The position numbers and the translations under genes are program-made. Below, piece by piece: positions 10,401 through 18,549 of a stretch of 58,531 nucleotides of DNA; position 1 is the stretch's first letter; each line of letters opens with the position of its first letter. The DNA is from Ruminococcaceae bacterium YRB3002 (lineage in GTDB: Bacteria; Bacillota; Clostridia; Saccharofermentanales; Saccharofermentanaceae), in NCBI GenBank assembly GCA_900099715.1, contig FMTG01000007.1:99623-158153 (forward strand). The letters are read 5' to 3'. Below the pieces are notes generated by a model that was not told the origin of the DNA, searched no databases, and worked only from the letters and a program-made list of their open reading frames with translations.

Positions 10401-11456
10401 CTCGAAAGCGGCAAGGTCAACTACATAATCTCCACCTCCGCGAAAGGCCGTCTTCCCGCACGCGACTCTGTCAAGCTCCGCCGCCGCGCGGTAATGCTCG
10501 GCATCCCGTGCCTCACGGCTATCGATACTGCCGACGCCCTCGCCGACAGTCTCATGAGCCGCTACAGCGAGATCAACACGGAGCTCGTCGACATCAACAA
10601 TATGCGCGAGAAACGCCGCGTCATCAAGTTCACCAAGATGCAGGGCTGCGGCAACGACTACATCTATATCGACTGCCTCGACAAGATGATCGCTTCCCCC
10701 GAATCCCTGTCAGTCTATATGTCTGACCGGCACTTTGGTGTAGGCGGCGACGGCATCGTCCTGATCGCACCGTCCCGCGTCGCGGACTGCCGCATGATCA
10801 TGTACAATCTCGACGGTTCCGAAGGCGCCATGTGCGGCAACGCCATCCGCTGCGTCGGCAAGTACATGTACGACGAAGCCTGTCATAAGCGCAAGCACAT
10901 GACTGTCGAGACCAAGAGCGGCATAAAGAAACTGGAACTCATGACGTTAGATGATAAAGTTGTCCGTGTGCGCGTCGATATGGGCCGCGCCGAGCTCACT
11001 CCGTCACTGATACCTGTTGCGCTTCCGGGCGAATCGGTCATTGACCGCACTGTCAGGATCGGTGGCTCGGACTACAACATTACATGCGTGTCCATGGGCA
11101 ATCCGCATGCAGTCGTTTTTACTGATCTTGTGGATGTGATGGATCTCGAGAAGATCGGTCCGTCTTTCGAGACAGACCCGCTGTTCCCGTCCAGAGTCAA
11201 CACTGAATTTGTCAAAGTCATAGATGACCATACCATCAAGATGCGTGTATGGGAGCGCGGTTCCGGCGAGACACTCGCCTGCGGTACCGGCGCCTGTGCC
11301 GCAGCAGTGGCGGCCTGCCTGAACGGATACTGTGCCAAGGATACAGACATCAAGGTCATCCTGAGAGGCGGAGATCTGATAATACGCTACACCGACGATG
11401 CCGTCTATATGACCGGCAACTGCGAGAAAGTGTTTGCAGGGGAGATGGAGATCTGA
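7401..11456 (+). CDS. carB: CarB-DapF fusion: carbamoyl phosphate synthase large subunit plus diaminopimelate epimerase
   Basis: A single frame of 1351 residues. Residues 1 to about 1067 are a full CarB: two ATP-grasp synthetase halves (VLVIGSGPIVIGQAAEFDY near the start, VIVIGSGPIRIGQGIEFDY near residue 550) and the C-terminal MGS allosteric domain. With no stop codon the frame runs into a complete DapF starting near residue 1068 (VIKFTKMQGCGNDYIYID). DapF has both catalytic cysteines (GAMCGNAIRC and GETLACGTGAC). Start ATG 7401 has an AGAGGTG site. An internal ATG at 10602 begins the DapF part but has no good ribosome site nearby, so I read this as one bifunctional protein. DapF makes meso-DAP for peptidoglycan and lysine. 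Codon use becomes richer in CGC arginine around the junction. Confidence 0.93.
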   Translation: MPLDQSIRKVLVIGSGPIVIGQAAEFDYAGTQACRALREDGVEIVLINSNPATIMTDKTMADKIYLEPLTLTTVKRIIETERPNAILSGLGGQTALTLCMELAKDGFLEQNNVKLLGSSPECIDKAEDRQMFKDTMESIGQPCIPSKVVNDVDSALAFAKEIGYPVIVRPAFTLGGSGGGIAQDEEELHEIARNGLAMSPITQVLIEKCISGWKEIEFEVIRDKSGNAITVCSMENLDPVGVHTGDSIVIAPAVTLADKEYQMLRSASLKIVEALGVEGGCNCQFALHPTSFEYAVIEVNPRVSRSSALASKATGYPIAKVATKIALGYRLDEIRNAVTGNTYAAFEPALDYVAVKFPKWPFDKFVYAKRDLGTQMKATGEVMAISDSFESALMKAVRGAEISSDTLRLHKLSGMSDEEIREGIGHTTDERIFYVAEGLYRGISVDEIHEVTMIDRWFLNKIKNLMDYEHEVTSGIDEALYVRGKKMGYLDRTIASLSGADVSGFGSSVKITYKMVDTCAGEFEAVTPYFYGTYNTVQAGGENEADLITDRDSKTVIVIGSGPIRIGQGIEFDYAAVHCVNALRKLGYRVVIINNNPETVSTDFDTGDRLYFEPLTPEDVMNIIREEDPFGVVVAFGGQTAIKLTKTLAANNVNIIGTSADSIDMAEDRERFDALLERLDIARPKGFSVLTKEEAFEAAHALEYPILLRPSYVLGGQNMTIAFHDEDVDEYMDIILSQGIENPVLIDKYIQGREIEVDAIYDGHDVLIPGIMEHIERAGIHSGDSIAVYPAKHIYDRMAKRLVDTTKALCEGLSSIGIVNIQYIVKDDKIYVIEVNPRASRTVPYMSKVTGVMMVDCAIRVSLGEKLADMDYGTGFYRQSPYTCVKVPVFSFEKLTDVDTQLGPEMKSTGEVLGVGRNLSEALYKGLIAAGYKMYKHGGVLITVRNSDKSEMIEIAKKFSSLGFALYATDGCARAIRDAGMEVETVHKIHESDKDNTMTLLESGKVNYIISTSAKGRLPARDSVKLRRRAVMLGIPCLTAIDTADALADSLMSRYSEINTELVDINNMREKRRVIKFTKMQGCGNDYIYIDCLDKMIASPESLSVYMSDRHFGVGGDGIVLIAPSRVADCRMIMYNLDGSEGAMCGNAIRCVGKYMYDEACHKRKHMTVETKSGIKKLELMTLDDKVVRVRVDMGRAELTPSLIPVALPGESVIDRTVRIGGSDYNITCVSMGNPHAVVFTDLVDVMDLEKIGPSFETDPLFPSRVNTEFVKVIDDHTIKMRVWERGSGETLACGTGACAAAVAACLNGYCAKDTDIKVILRGGDLIIRYTDDAVYMTGNCEKVFAGEMEI

Positions 11457-11459
11457 TCA

Positions 11460-11495
11460 GGGCTCGCGACCGCTTGCTCGCTTCAGTCCTCGTCG
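11460..11495 (+). repeat. Dispersed 36-bp repeat, copy 1
   Basis: About 36 bp starting GGGCTCGCGACCGCTTGC recur identically at 18416-18451. The copy lies just after the carB::dapF stop. The GC-rich sequence up to about 11580 reads in one frame as the ARDRLLASVL-type peptide, which I take to be non-coding repeat DNA rather than a gene. Confidence 0.75.
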
Positions 11496-11639
11496 CTTCG
11501 CTCCTGCGGTAAGTCCGTTCGCGTTGGCCGCTCGCCCTTCGGGGATAACTGTGGCGCAAAACACGCGTTCTCGCTTGACAACTGAACGGCTTTTTACCAT
11601 GTTTTACATGTGACAGGGGGACAGGTCACCTGTAATTAG

Positions 11640-11752
11640 AATTCCACCATCCGTTCCATTAAAAGACGCTTTCAAATCAAAAAAGTGGAATTATTAACAA
11701 AATTCCATCATCCGTTCCACTTTAGGGGCATTTCAAATCAAAATAGTGGAAT
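11640..11752. repeat. Hairpin repeat family, TTCCA version (two units, 61-bp period)
   Basis: Two units start at 11640 and 11701. Each has AATTCCA, then about 7 nt, a second TTCCA, a central TTTCAAATCAAAA block, and a closing TGGAAT that pairs with the opening word (AATTCCAC 11640-11647 with GTGGAATT 11685-11692; ATTCCA 11702-11707 with TGGAAT 11747-11752). Same plan as the units at 11813-11926 but with different arm sequence. No coding potential. Function unknown. Confidence 0.75.
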
Positions 11753-11812
11753 CTGAGCCTTAGTCACTCCCCGAGTGGCAAGTGTCATTTACCCAAACTG
11801 CCGGACAACAAA

Positions 11813-11926
11813 AATACCCGCACCCGTACCCTCAAAACATCATTTCAAACGTAAAACGGGGTATTATCAACAAAATACCCTCAACTATACCCTTAAACAA
11901 CCGTTTCAAACGTAAAAAAGGGAATT
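11813..11926. repeat. Hairpin repeat family, TACCC version (two units, 61-bp period)
   Basis: Units start at 11813 and 11874, again 61 bp apart. AATACCC (11813-11819) pairs with GGGTATT (11859-11865); inside are a second TACCC and a TTTCAAACGTAAAA core. Compared with the TTCCA units, both arms changed together so pairing is kept. The second unit's closing arm (GGGAATT, 11920-11926) is imperfect. Confidence 0.75.
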
Positions 11927-11943
11927 TTATACCCATTTCACAA

Positions 11944-12285
11944 TTATTTGGATTTGGGTCCATGCTATTCGACTCAAATCAAAAATATTCAAATATAGGT
12001 CCATGGTTCATGCGGTGTATAAGCATGATGGTGGCAAATATTTGTAATTTAAAACAAAAATGTGATATTAGCGGAAATGTTGCGATTCCGCAATACATTT
12101 AGACGGGCTTTATCGAGATGTTTTATGGACCCAGATTATAATTATTGCAAAATGAGTTGAATTTAATGGACCTATTCAACATTTATTTGGATTTGGGTCC
12201 ATGCTGATGGACTCATATCAAGATTATTCAAATATAGGTCCATAGTTCATGCGGTGTATATGCATGCAACGGCAAATATCTACAA
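11944..12285. repeat. GGTCCAT paired-word repeats
   Basis: A stretch of about 100 bp (11944-12044) is repeated at 12183-12285. Each copy has GGGTCCAT followed exactly 41 nt later by AGGTCCAT (11956/11997 and 12195/12236), then a shared TTCATGCGGTGTAT. Between them is an inverted-sense pair, ATGGACCC (12125) and ATGGACCT (12166), also 41 nt apart. AT-rich and non-coding; a short open frame at 11782-12102 is repeat-derived. Confidence 0.7.
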
Positions 12286-12308
12286 TATTAGATACACTTC
12301 ATGCTCGA

Positions 12309-12349
12309 TTTTTACTCCAAACAGCGATTCCCCCGGATTTGGAGTAAAA
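12309..12349. repeat. Perfect 12-bp inverted repeat downstream of pyrG
   Basis: TTTTACTCCAAA (12309-12320) and TTTGGAGTAAAA (12338-12349) flank a 17-nt loop, about 45 bp beyond the pyrG stop on the minus strand. It could terminate pyrG transcription, but it lacks a clean U-tract on that strand, so it may instead belong to the neighbouring hairpin repeats. Confidence 0.6.
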
Positions 12350-12393
12350 CAGCAAAATCAGTAGATCAGTCGGGTTTCCGTTCTTCCGAGCAT

Positions 12394-13989
12394 TCAGATT
12401 TTCGATGCTTTCACCAGTCCCATGAACAGCGGGTGAGGCCTGTTCGGCCTGGACTTGAACTCCGGATGATACTGGACACCGACGAAGAACGGATGGGAAG
12501 CGTATTCCACGGTCTCGACCAGTAAGCCGTCCGGTGACAGTCCGCTGATGACCAGGCCTGCTTCTGTAAGGGCTTCGCGGTAGTCGTTATTGAACTCGTA
12601 TCTGTGTCTGTGACGCTCATTGATCTTGTCAGTTCCGTAGCAGGATGCCATTACAGTTCCTGGAACGATATTGCAGGGGTAACTGCCGAGACGGAGAGTG
12701 CCGCCCTTGGCGACCTCGTCGCTCTGGCCGGGCATGAAGTCGATGACCTTGTGGGCTGATGCATCGTCAAATTCGCTGGAATTTGCATCGGCGTAACCTA
12801 GGAGACTTCTGGCGCTTTCGATGACTGCAATCTGCATGCCAAGGCAGATGCCGAGATACGGTACGTTGTGTTCGCGGCTGTAGCGGGCGGTAAGGATCAT
12901 GCCTTCGATGCCGCGGCCGCCGAATCCGCCGGGGAGGACTATGCCGTTGACGGTGCTGAGGACGCTTTCGTAGTTGGATTCGTTCAGGAGCTCAGAATCG
13001 ATCCAGGCGATGTCAACAGCGCAGTCGCAGAAATAGCCGGCATGGTGAAGCGCTTCGACGACTGACAGATAGGCATCGTGAAGCTGCGTGTATTTGCCGA
13101 CAAGTCCGATGGTTACGTGTGTTGAACGCGTCTTGATGCGCTCGACGAGTGATTCCCATTCGGTAAGATCCGGTGCGGGAACGTCAAGAGCGAGCTCGCG
13201 GCAGACTATGTCGGACATCCCGCTTTTCTCCAGCATGAGAGGAGCCTCATACAGGATGGGCAGAGTCATGTTCTCGATGACGCAGTCTTCCTTCACATTG
13301 CAGAAATGTGCGATCTTCCCGAAAATACTCTTATCCTCGACTATCTCATCTGTCCTCAAGACTATGATGTCGGGATTGATGCCCATGCCCTGCAGTTCCT
13401 TGACTGAGTGCTGGGTGGGCTTCGTCTTGTGCTCTCCGGATGCTTTGAGATAGGGGAGGAGACACACGTGAATGTAAAGTGAGTTCTCGTGGCCCACTTC
13501 GTTGCCGACCTGTCTGATTGCCTCGATAAAAGGCTGACCTTCGATGTCGCCGATGGTGCCGCCGACTTCGGTTATGACGACGTCCGCATTTGTCTCGCGG
13601 CCGACGTTGTAGATGAAGCTCTTTATCTCGTCGGTGACGTGAGGGATGATCTGGACGGTGGAACCTAAGTATTCGCCGCGGCGCTCTTTCGCGATGACGT
13701 TGGAATAGACTTTGCCGGTCGTGAGATTGGAGAACCTGTTGAGGTCCTCATCGATGAAACGCTCGTAGTGGCCAAGGTCGAGGTCAGTCTCGGCGCCGTC
13801 CTCGGTGACATAGACTTCGCCGTGCTGATAGGGACTCATCGTGCCCGGATCGACGTTGATGTAGGGGTCGAGCTTCTGGGCTGCGACCTTGAGTCCGCGC
13901 ATCTTCAGGAGCCTGCCGACAGAGGCGGCTGTGATGCCTTTTCCAAGTCCTGAGACAACGCCGCCAGTCACAAAGATATACTTAGTCAT
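12394..13989 (-). CDS. pyrG: CTP synthase
   Basis: Aminates UTP to CTP using glutamine and ATP. The N-terminal synthetase domain begins [19 protein letters not shown]; the C-terminal class I amidotransferase domain has the nucleophile motif GICLGMQ and the HPEF histidine/glutamate motif. At 531 residues it has the usual length. It is third in the minus-strand unit glnA-ANTAR-pyrG, with 37 bp to the regulator gene, so CTP synthesis would follow nitrogen-controlled transcription of glnA. Confidence 0.97.
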   Translation of the reverse strand: MTKYIFVTGGVVSGLGKGITAASVGRLLKMRGLKVAAQKLDPYINVDPGTMSPYQHGEVYVTEDGAETDLDLGHYERFIDEDLNRFSNLTTGKVYSNVIAKERRGEYLGSTVQIIPHVTDEIKSFIYNVGRETNADVVITEVGGTIGDIEGQPFIEAIRQVGNEVGHENSLYIHVCLLPYLKASGEHKTKPTQHSVKELQGMGINPDIIVLRTDEIVEDKSIFGKIAHFCNVKEDCVIENMTLPILYEAPLMLEKSGMSDIVCRELALDVPAPDLTEWESLVERIKTRSTHVTIGLVGKYTQLHDAYLSVVEALHHAGYFCDCAVDIAWIDSELLNESNYESVLSTVNGIVLPGGFGGRGIEGMILTARYSREHNVPYLGICLGMQIAVIESARSLLGYADANSSEFDDASAHKVIDFMPGQSDEVAKGGTLRLGSYPCNIVPGTVMASCYGTDKINERHRHRYEFNNDYREALTEAGLVISGLSPDGLLVETVEYASHPFFVGVQYHPEFKSRPNRPHPLFMGLVKASKI

Positions 13990-14026
13990 GTTATGTACCC
14001 TCCGTAGAATCGTTTATTATCAGAAC

Positions 14027-14617
14027 TCACGCCTTATGGCTGTATCGTGCTATTATCTCCTCGGCCACGCGGACGCGGGGACTTCTCGAATCCATCGCCA
14101 GTTTCTCGATGAACTTGTGTGCCGTGTCTTCGCTCAGGCCTTCTTTCTCCATGAGGAGGAGCTTTGCCCTGTTTACCAGTTTGATCTCGTTGATCTTCTC
14201 CTCGAAAGAAGCCGTCTTCTTCTCCATCCTCTTCAGGCGGTTCCTGGTGGCACACATCAGCTTCAGTGACTGGGTTACAGCCGCCCTGTTCGTGGGCTTG
14301 GACAGAGTGAGGATGCCGTACTGTCCGACGACCGCATTTACCTCGTCAAGATGCGCTGCATCGACGAGCAGCATTATGCTGATATTCGTCTCGTCCGCGA
14401 TATCGATCGTCAGATCGATGCCGTTCTCGTCCCTCAGCGGGCTGTTGACGATCAGGATGTCATATGATTTATCCGTGAGCTTGCGCCGCGCCAGACCTGC
14501 GTTATCGACAGTATCCACTGGGCCATACTCGTCGGCGGGAAGGAGGGAGGTAAGTATCTCGTCAAACTTCTTGTTCGACGATGCGATCAGAACGCTGTAT
14601 TTTGCGCGGTCGTGCAT
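14027..14617 (-). CDS. ANTAR-domain antitermination regulator with degenerate receiver
   Basis: A 196-residue protein with a receiver-like N-terminal domain (about 1-120), a coiled-coil linker around residues 125-140, and a C-terminal ANTAR RNA-binding domain (about 138-192; VNRAKLLLMEKEGLSEDTA). The receiver's usual phospho-acceptor Asp appears replaced by Asn (DILIVNSPL), while the KP lysine motif remains (LSKPTNR), so phosphorylation is doubtful. ANTAR proteins bind paired hexaloop hairpins and prevent terminators from forming. A glnA-linked antiterminator of this kind is known in Clostridium saccharobutylicum. It lies 37 bp from both glnA and pyrG. Likely targets are the leaders at gltB, glnA, glnN and dapL. 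The ATG at 14617 follows AAAGGAGG on the minus strand. Confidence 0.92.
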   Translation of the reverse strand: MHDRAKYSVLIASSNKKFDEILTSLLPADEYGPVDTVDNAGLARRKLTDKSYDILIVNSPLRDENGIDLTIDIADETNISIMLLVDAAHLDEVNAVVGQYGILTLSKPTNRAAVTQSLKLMCATRNRLKRMEKKTASFEEKINEIKLVNRAKLLLMEKEGLSEDTAHKFIEKLAMDSRSPRVRVAEEIIARYSHKA

Positions 14618-14654
14618 ACTTTCCTCCTTTGGATACTATTTAGTATTTTGCAGT

Positions 14655-15833
14655 TTATCTGCAGTAAGCTTCGACGAGCTCCTTTCCCAGAACGCCTGCG
14701 GCGAACCCGTCTGCCAGTGCGAGGGACTTTGCTTCCTCCAGTGTTGACGGCAGATCTGCTCTTGTTGTCCCCGCGGCGGGAAGTTCTGTCTTGTTGGCTA
14801 TGCCGTCGAGGCATTCGTGGATGATCATTGCCATGGCGAGATACGGGTTAGCCAGTGCATCCGGAGACCTCAGCTGTGCGTAATCCTTGCCTGTTGCCAG
14901 AGCTCTGTGGATCCTTATGAGCTGGCCTCTGTTCTCGCCTGACCAGGAAATCTTGCTGGGGGCGCTGCCCTGACCGAATCTCTTGTATGACTGCTCCGAA
15001 TTATTGAAGAAAAATGTCGTGTCATGGATGTGATCAAGTATGCCTGCGATGGCATTTGTGAGGACATCATCCGATGACCCTCTGCGCTTGGCGAGGACAT
15101 TGATATGGAAGCCGTTGCCGGGTGCATTCCCGATGGGCTTCGGCGAGAAATCAGCATACAGTCCGTAACGTGCCGCGATGGTCTTAACTGCTGACATATA
15201 AGTGATAACATTGTCGGCTGCCTTGACGGGATCGCTGCTTCCGAAGTCGATCTGATTCTGTCCCGGCCCTGCCTCGTGGTGGGAATTAATGGGGAGAATG
15301 CCCATGCGCTCCAGACACAGGCAGATGTCACGTCTCACGTTCTCACCCTTATCAAGAGGTGCGATGTCCATATATCCTGCGTTGTCGTAAGGGATATTGG
15401 TGGGATTGCCGTCCTCGTCTGTCTTGAAGAGATAGAACTCAATACGCGAGCCAAAAAGGAATTCTATACCCTGGTCGTCAGCCTTGCGAACGGCATCTAT
15501 CAGCACTTTACGCGTATCTATCGCGAAAGGCGTCCCGTCCTGCAGCGTGATGTCGCAGAAGATCCTTACGACCTTGCCGTTCTCAGGTCTCCAGGGGAGA
15601 AGTGTTGTTGTCGTGATGTCGGGATGGAGATAGATATCTGAATAGATCGCCTCACCGAATCCGGGGATGAGGGATGCGTTGATCGGTATTCCGTTCATTA
15701 CCGCATCCTCCAGCTCATTAGGCATTATGGAAATGTTCTTGGGCACGCCGTGAACGTCGCAAAAAGCCAGCTTGATAAACTTGATATCTTCCTCTTCGAT
15801 ATACTGCATGAATTCATCTAAAGAACAATTCAT
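14655..15833 (-). CDS. glnA: Glutamine synthetase, short GSI-like form
   Basis: ATP-dependent amidation of glutamate. The 392 residues are shorter than standard GSI (about 440). Visible motifs are IEFYLF (metal-binding glutamate strand), HHEAGPGQNQIDF, GNGFHINV, SYKRFGQGSAPSKISWSG and LRSPDALANPYLA. The usual NPTVNSYKR region reads FNNSEQSYKR. The C-terminal Tyr of adenylylated enzymes (NLYDLP-type motif) is not seen. It heads glnA-ANTAR-pyrG and has its own hexaloop leader. The enzyme may be catalytic or may act partly as a sensor for the adjacent regulator; the sequence alone does not decide this. Confidence 0.9.
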   Translation of the reverse strand: MNCSLDEFMQYIEEEDIKFIKLAFCDVHGVPKNISIMPNELEDAVMNGIPINASLIPGFGEAIYSDIYLHPDITTTTLLPWRPENGKVVRIFCDITLQDGTPFAIDTRKVLIDAVRKADDQGIEFLFGSRIEFYLFKTDEDGNPTNIPYDNAGYMDIAPLDKGENVRRDICLCLERMGILPINSHHEAGPGQNQIDFGSSDPVKAADNVITYMSAVKTIAARYGLYADFSPKPIGNAPGNGFHINVLAKRRGSSDDVLTNAIAGILDHIHDTTFFFNNSEQSYKRFGQGSAPSKISWSGENRGQLIRIHRALATGKDYAQLRSPDALANPYLAMAMIIHECLDGIANKTELPAAGTTRADLPSTLEEAKSLALADGFAAGVLGKELVEAYCR

Positions 15834-15870
15834 TATCCGGATCCTCCGCGGTCAAAATCATCTCGAAAAT

Positions 15871-15923
15871 CAAAAGAGGCGCCATCGTTGTGGGTCATTC
15901 GACACACAACAATGAACGCCTTT
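15871..15923 (-). terminator. Leader terminator before glnA
   Basis: On the minus strand AGGCG pairs with CGCCT, and a long inner stem of CATTGTTGTG against CACAACGATG extends it, followed by a short interrupted T-run. Its 5' arm overlaps the 3' strand of the hexaloop hairpin. Weaker T-tract than the other three leader terminators. Confidence 0.65.
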
Positions 15924-15963
15924 GTTCCGATAAGATTTTGCCACTATAAAAGGGTGTTGTCAA
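15914..15963 (-). promoter_or_regulatory. glnA promoter and ANTAR-type hexaloop hairpin
   Basis: On the minus strand TTGACA (15963-15958), a 17-nt spacer and CAAAAT (15940-15935) form the promoter. The hairpin at 15927-15914 is GAAC/GTTC around AAAGGC, again with A1 and G4 and the same A-A-N-G-G-C pattern as the gltB and dapL leaders. No clear first hairpin is visible. The glnN promoter faces the other way, with 18 bp between the two -35 boxes. Confidence 0.7.
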
Positions 15964-15981
15964 CAGGTGCAAAATCGGGGG

Positions 15982-16044
15982 TTGACATCTGCCCGAACGA
16001 GGAGTAAACTTGCGCCATAAACGAAGACAAACGGCAAGGACGCC
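15982..16044 (+). promoter_or_regulatory. glnN promoter and ANTAR-type hexaloop hairpin
   Basis: TTGACA (15982-15987), a 17-nt spacer and TAAACT (16005-16010). The hairpin at 16033-16044 is GGC/GCC around AAGGAC, with A at loop position 1 and G at 4. Its stem is only 3 bp and the loop departs from the A-A-N-G-G-C pattern at position 5. No first hairpin is evident. Confidence 0.6.
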
Positions 16045-16076
16045 ATGAACCTTATTGGGTTCGTGGCGTCTTTTTT
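16039..16076 (+). terminator. Leader terminator before glnN
   Basis: A nearly perfect stem of about 13 bp (16039-16051 against 16058-16070), small loop, then six Ts (16071-16076). It overlaps the hexaloop hairpin and precedes glnN by about 40 bp, so it acts as an attenuator rather than ending a gene. Confidence 0.9.
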
Positions 16077-16114
16077 GTTTTCAGATTTGTTTTCAGAAAA
16101 GGAGAAAATGAAGT

Positions 16115-18202
16115 ATGAGAACGGTTGAAGATTTTTTCGGCGAGAATGTTTTTAACGAGTCGGTTATGAAGAGCAGGCTGCCTAAGGAAGTTTTCAAGGC
16201 AGTCAAAGAGGCGATAGATCATGGCAAGAGACTTACACCCGAGAATGCCACGGTTATCGCCAACGAGATGAAGCAGTGGGCCATCGAGAAGGGAGCCACA
16301 CACTACACACACTGGTTCCAGCCTCTTACCGGTATTACGGCTGAGAAGCACGACAGCTTTATAGCTCCCCAGGATGACGGCAAGGTCATCATGCATTTCT
16401 CCGGCAAGGAACTGATCCAGGGCGAACCTGACGCATCATCATTCCCTTCAGGAGGCATCAGAGCAACATTTGAGGCCCGCGGCTATACAGCATGGGATCC
16501 CACATCATTTGCATTTATCAAGGACGGTGTCCTCTGCATCCCTACAGCATTCTGTTCCTACACAGGTGAGGCGCTCGACAAGAAGACACCTCTCCTCCGT
16601 TCAATGGAAGCTATCAACAAGCAGGCACTGAGGATCATGAAGATCTTTGGCAAGGACGACGTAACATCTATCAGAACAACTGTCGGCCCTGAGCAGGAAT
16701 ACTTCCTTATCGACAAGAAGATGTACGATCAGAGAAAAGACCTGATCTACACAGGTAGGACGCTCTTCGGTGCACTTCCGCCCAAGGGACAGCAGATGGA
16801 AGACCACTACTTCGGTGTTATCAAACCCCGTGTCCAGGCCTTCATGAAAGACCTCAACGAGGAACTCTGGAAGCTCGGCATCCTCGCCACAACAGAGCAT
16901 AACGAAGTTGCTCCCGCACAGCACGAGCTGGCACCTATCTTTACTACAACAAACATCGCAGCTGATCACAACCAGCTGACAATGGAGATAATGCAGAAAG
17001 TCGCACGCAAGCACGACCTCGTCTGCCTGCTGCACGAGAAGCCTTTTGAGGGGGTAAACGGTTCAGGCAAGCACAACAACTGGTCTATCTCTACCGATAC
17101 GGGAATCAACCTCCTGGATCCCGGCGAGACACCCAGGGACAACGCTCAGTTCCTCCTGTTCCTGACAGCTGTTATCAAGGCTGTGGACGAGTATCAGGAT
17201 CTCCTGCGTCTGTCCGTAGCATCAGCCGGCAACGACCACAGACTCGGCGCTAACGAGGCACCTCCGGCTATCATCTCCGTGTTCCTCGGCTCTGAGTTGA
17301 CAGAAGTACTCGAATCCATCGTGGAAGACCGTCCCTACGGCTCCAAGGAGAAGGAGATCATGAAGGTCGGCGTACACGTTCTGCCCAGGTTCCCCAAGGA
17401 TACCACAGACCGCAACAGGACCAGCCCCTTCGCATTCACCGGCAACAAGTTCGAGTTCAGAATGCTTGGCTCCGCTGCATCCATCGCTATGGCAAATACG
17501 ATCCTCAACGCTGCTGTTGCAGAAGTACTGAGCCAGTTCGCTGACCGTCTTGAAGGCGCTTCCGACTTCGACGAGGAGATCCACGCTCTCGTCAAGGAAG
17601 AGATCACGGCTCACAAGAGGATCCTCTTCAACGGCAACGGCTACGATGATTCATGGGTAGCAGAAGCAGAGAAGAGAGGACTGTCCAACTACAAGACGCT
17701 GCCTGATGCAGTTAAGCACTATCTCGACGCTAAGAACGTTGAGCTGCTCACAAAGCATCATGTTTACTCAGAGACAGAGATGAGATCACGTCACGAGATC
17801 TTCCTCGAGAAGTACTGCAAGCTCCTGAACATCGAATACGAGACGATGTCAGTCATGGCAAAGCAGGATATCCTCCCGTCAGTATCGGCATATGCCTCTG
17901 ACCTGGCATCCGGTATCGCTGTCATCGAGTCGGCCGGCGGATCTGCTGATTTTGAGAAAGAGACGTTCGCTGAGATCTCCGCTGAGATGGGTGAGGCAAA
18001 CAAGGCATTGAAGGCTCTGAACGCACTCATCAAGGAGTGTGACGCCATCGACGATTACGAAGTCCTCGCAGACAAGATCAAGGACGACATGATCCCCGCT
18101 ATGGACGACCTCCGTGCTCACTGCGACAAGCTGGAGCTCATGACAGCTGCAGAGTACTGGCCGTTCCCCACATACGGTGAACTGCTGTTCGGTGTAAGGT
18201 AA
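16115..18202 (+). CDS. glnN: Type III glutamine synthetase
   Basis: Makes glutamine from glutamate and ammonium. At 695 residues it has GSIII length. Characteristic features are the N-terminal region with [14 protein letters not shown] and KHDSF, then [52 protein letters not shown], and a C-terminal region absent from GSI. ATG 16115 follows AAAGGAG. Having both GSIII and a short GSI back to back, each with its own leader attenuator, suggests they serve different nitrogen states. It forms a single-gene unit; no strong terminator was found directly after it. Confidence 0.97.
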   Translation: MRTVEDFFGENVFNESVMKSRLPKEVFKAVKEAIDHGKRLTPENATVIANEMKQWAIEKGATHYTHWFQPLTGITAEKHDSFIAPQDDGKVIMHFSGKELIQGEPDASSFPSGGIRATFEARGYTAWDPTSFAFIKDGVLCIPTAFCSYTGEALDKKTPLLRSMEAINKQALRIMKIFGKDDVTSIRTTVGPEQEYFLIDKKMYDQRKDLIYTGRTLFGALPPKGQQMEDHYFGVIKPRVQAFMKDLNEELWKLGILATTEHNEVAPAQHELAPIFTTTNIAADHNQLTMEIMQKVARKHDLVCLLHEKPFEGVNGSGKHNNWSISTDTGINLLDPGETPRDNAQFLLFLTAVIKAVDEYQDLLRLSVASAGNDHRLGANEAPPAIISVFLGSELTEVLESIVEDRPYGSKEKEIMKVGVHVLPRFPKDTTDRNRTSPFAFTGNKFEFRMLGSAASIAMANTILNAAVAEVLSQFADRLEGASDFDEEIHALVKEEITAHKRILFNGNGYDDSWVAEAEKRGLSNYKTLPDAVKHYLDAKNVELLTKHHVYSETEMRSRHEIFLEKYCKLLNIEYETMSVMAKQDILPSVSAYASDLASGIAVIESAGGSADFEKETFAEISAEMGEANKALKALNALIKECDAIDDYEVLADKIKDDMIPAMDDLRAHCDKLELMTAAEYWPFPTYGELLFGVR

Positions 18203-18415
18203 GACGCGCAGTTAAGTCGCAGATTTGAGAGAGGATCATCCTTCGCGCGCAGTTGAGTCGCGAAGCGACTTGCCTGTTTGAGCACGAAGGATTGATCCGA
18301 ACGAACCGTGCCCGTTCCATACCGCTATATGAGGACCTGTACCCTTCGGGGTGCAGGCCCTCGATATTTTCTGGCTCGAGCGTACGAATTTGTGATGCTT
18401 CGAACAGGTCCTCGT

Positions 18416-18451
18416 GGGCTCGCGACCGCTTGCTCGCTTCAGTCCTCGTCG
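18416..18451 (+). repeat. Dispersed 36-bp repeat, copy 2
   Basis: Identical to 11460-11495. It sits in a GC-rich non-coding block (about 18236-18545) after glnN, which also holds two copies of a TTCGAACAGGTCCTC word (near 18398 and 18477). Open frames through the block read as ARDRLLASVL and AAQNAFT-type peptides and are judged non-coding. Confidence 0.75.
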
Positions 18452-18541
18452 GCGAGCAAATGCATTTTTGCGGCGCTTCGAACAGGTCCTCACCGGCTTC
18501 GCCGGTTGCGGAACTAGCGGCGCAAAATGCATTCACTCGCT
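18451..18541. repeat. Long imperfect inverted repeat
   Basis: GGCGAGCAAATGCATTTTTGCGGCGC near 18450-18475 is nearly the reverse complement of the segment near 18516-18541 that contains GGCGCAAAATGCATTCACTC. Between them is a second small palindrome, ACCGGCTTCGCCGGT. This could form a cruciform or a large RNA hairpin. Confidence 0.6.
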
Positions 18542-18549
18542 TCGGGGGT

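Noticed and set aside
11782-12102. A 106-residue open frame in the hairpin repeat region
   Set aside because: It crosses several inverted repeats, has no ribosome site and no protein-like composition.
16005-16044. Complete two-hairpin ANTAR motif in the glnN and glnA leaders
   Set aside because: Only the second hairpin is convincing there; no first hairpin with A1 and G4 could be drawn between promoter and terminator.
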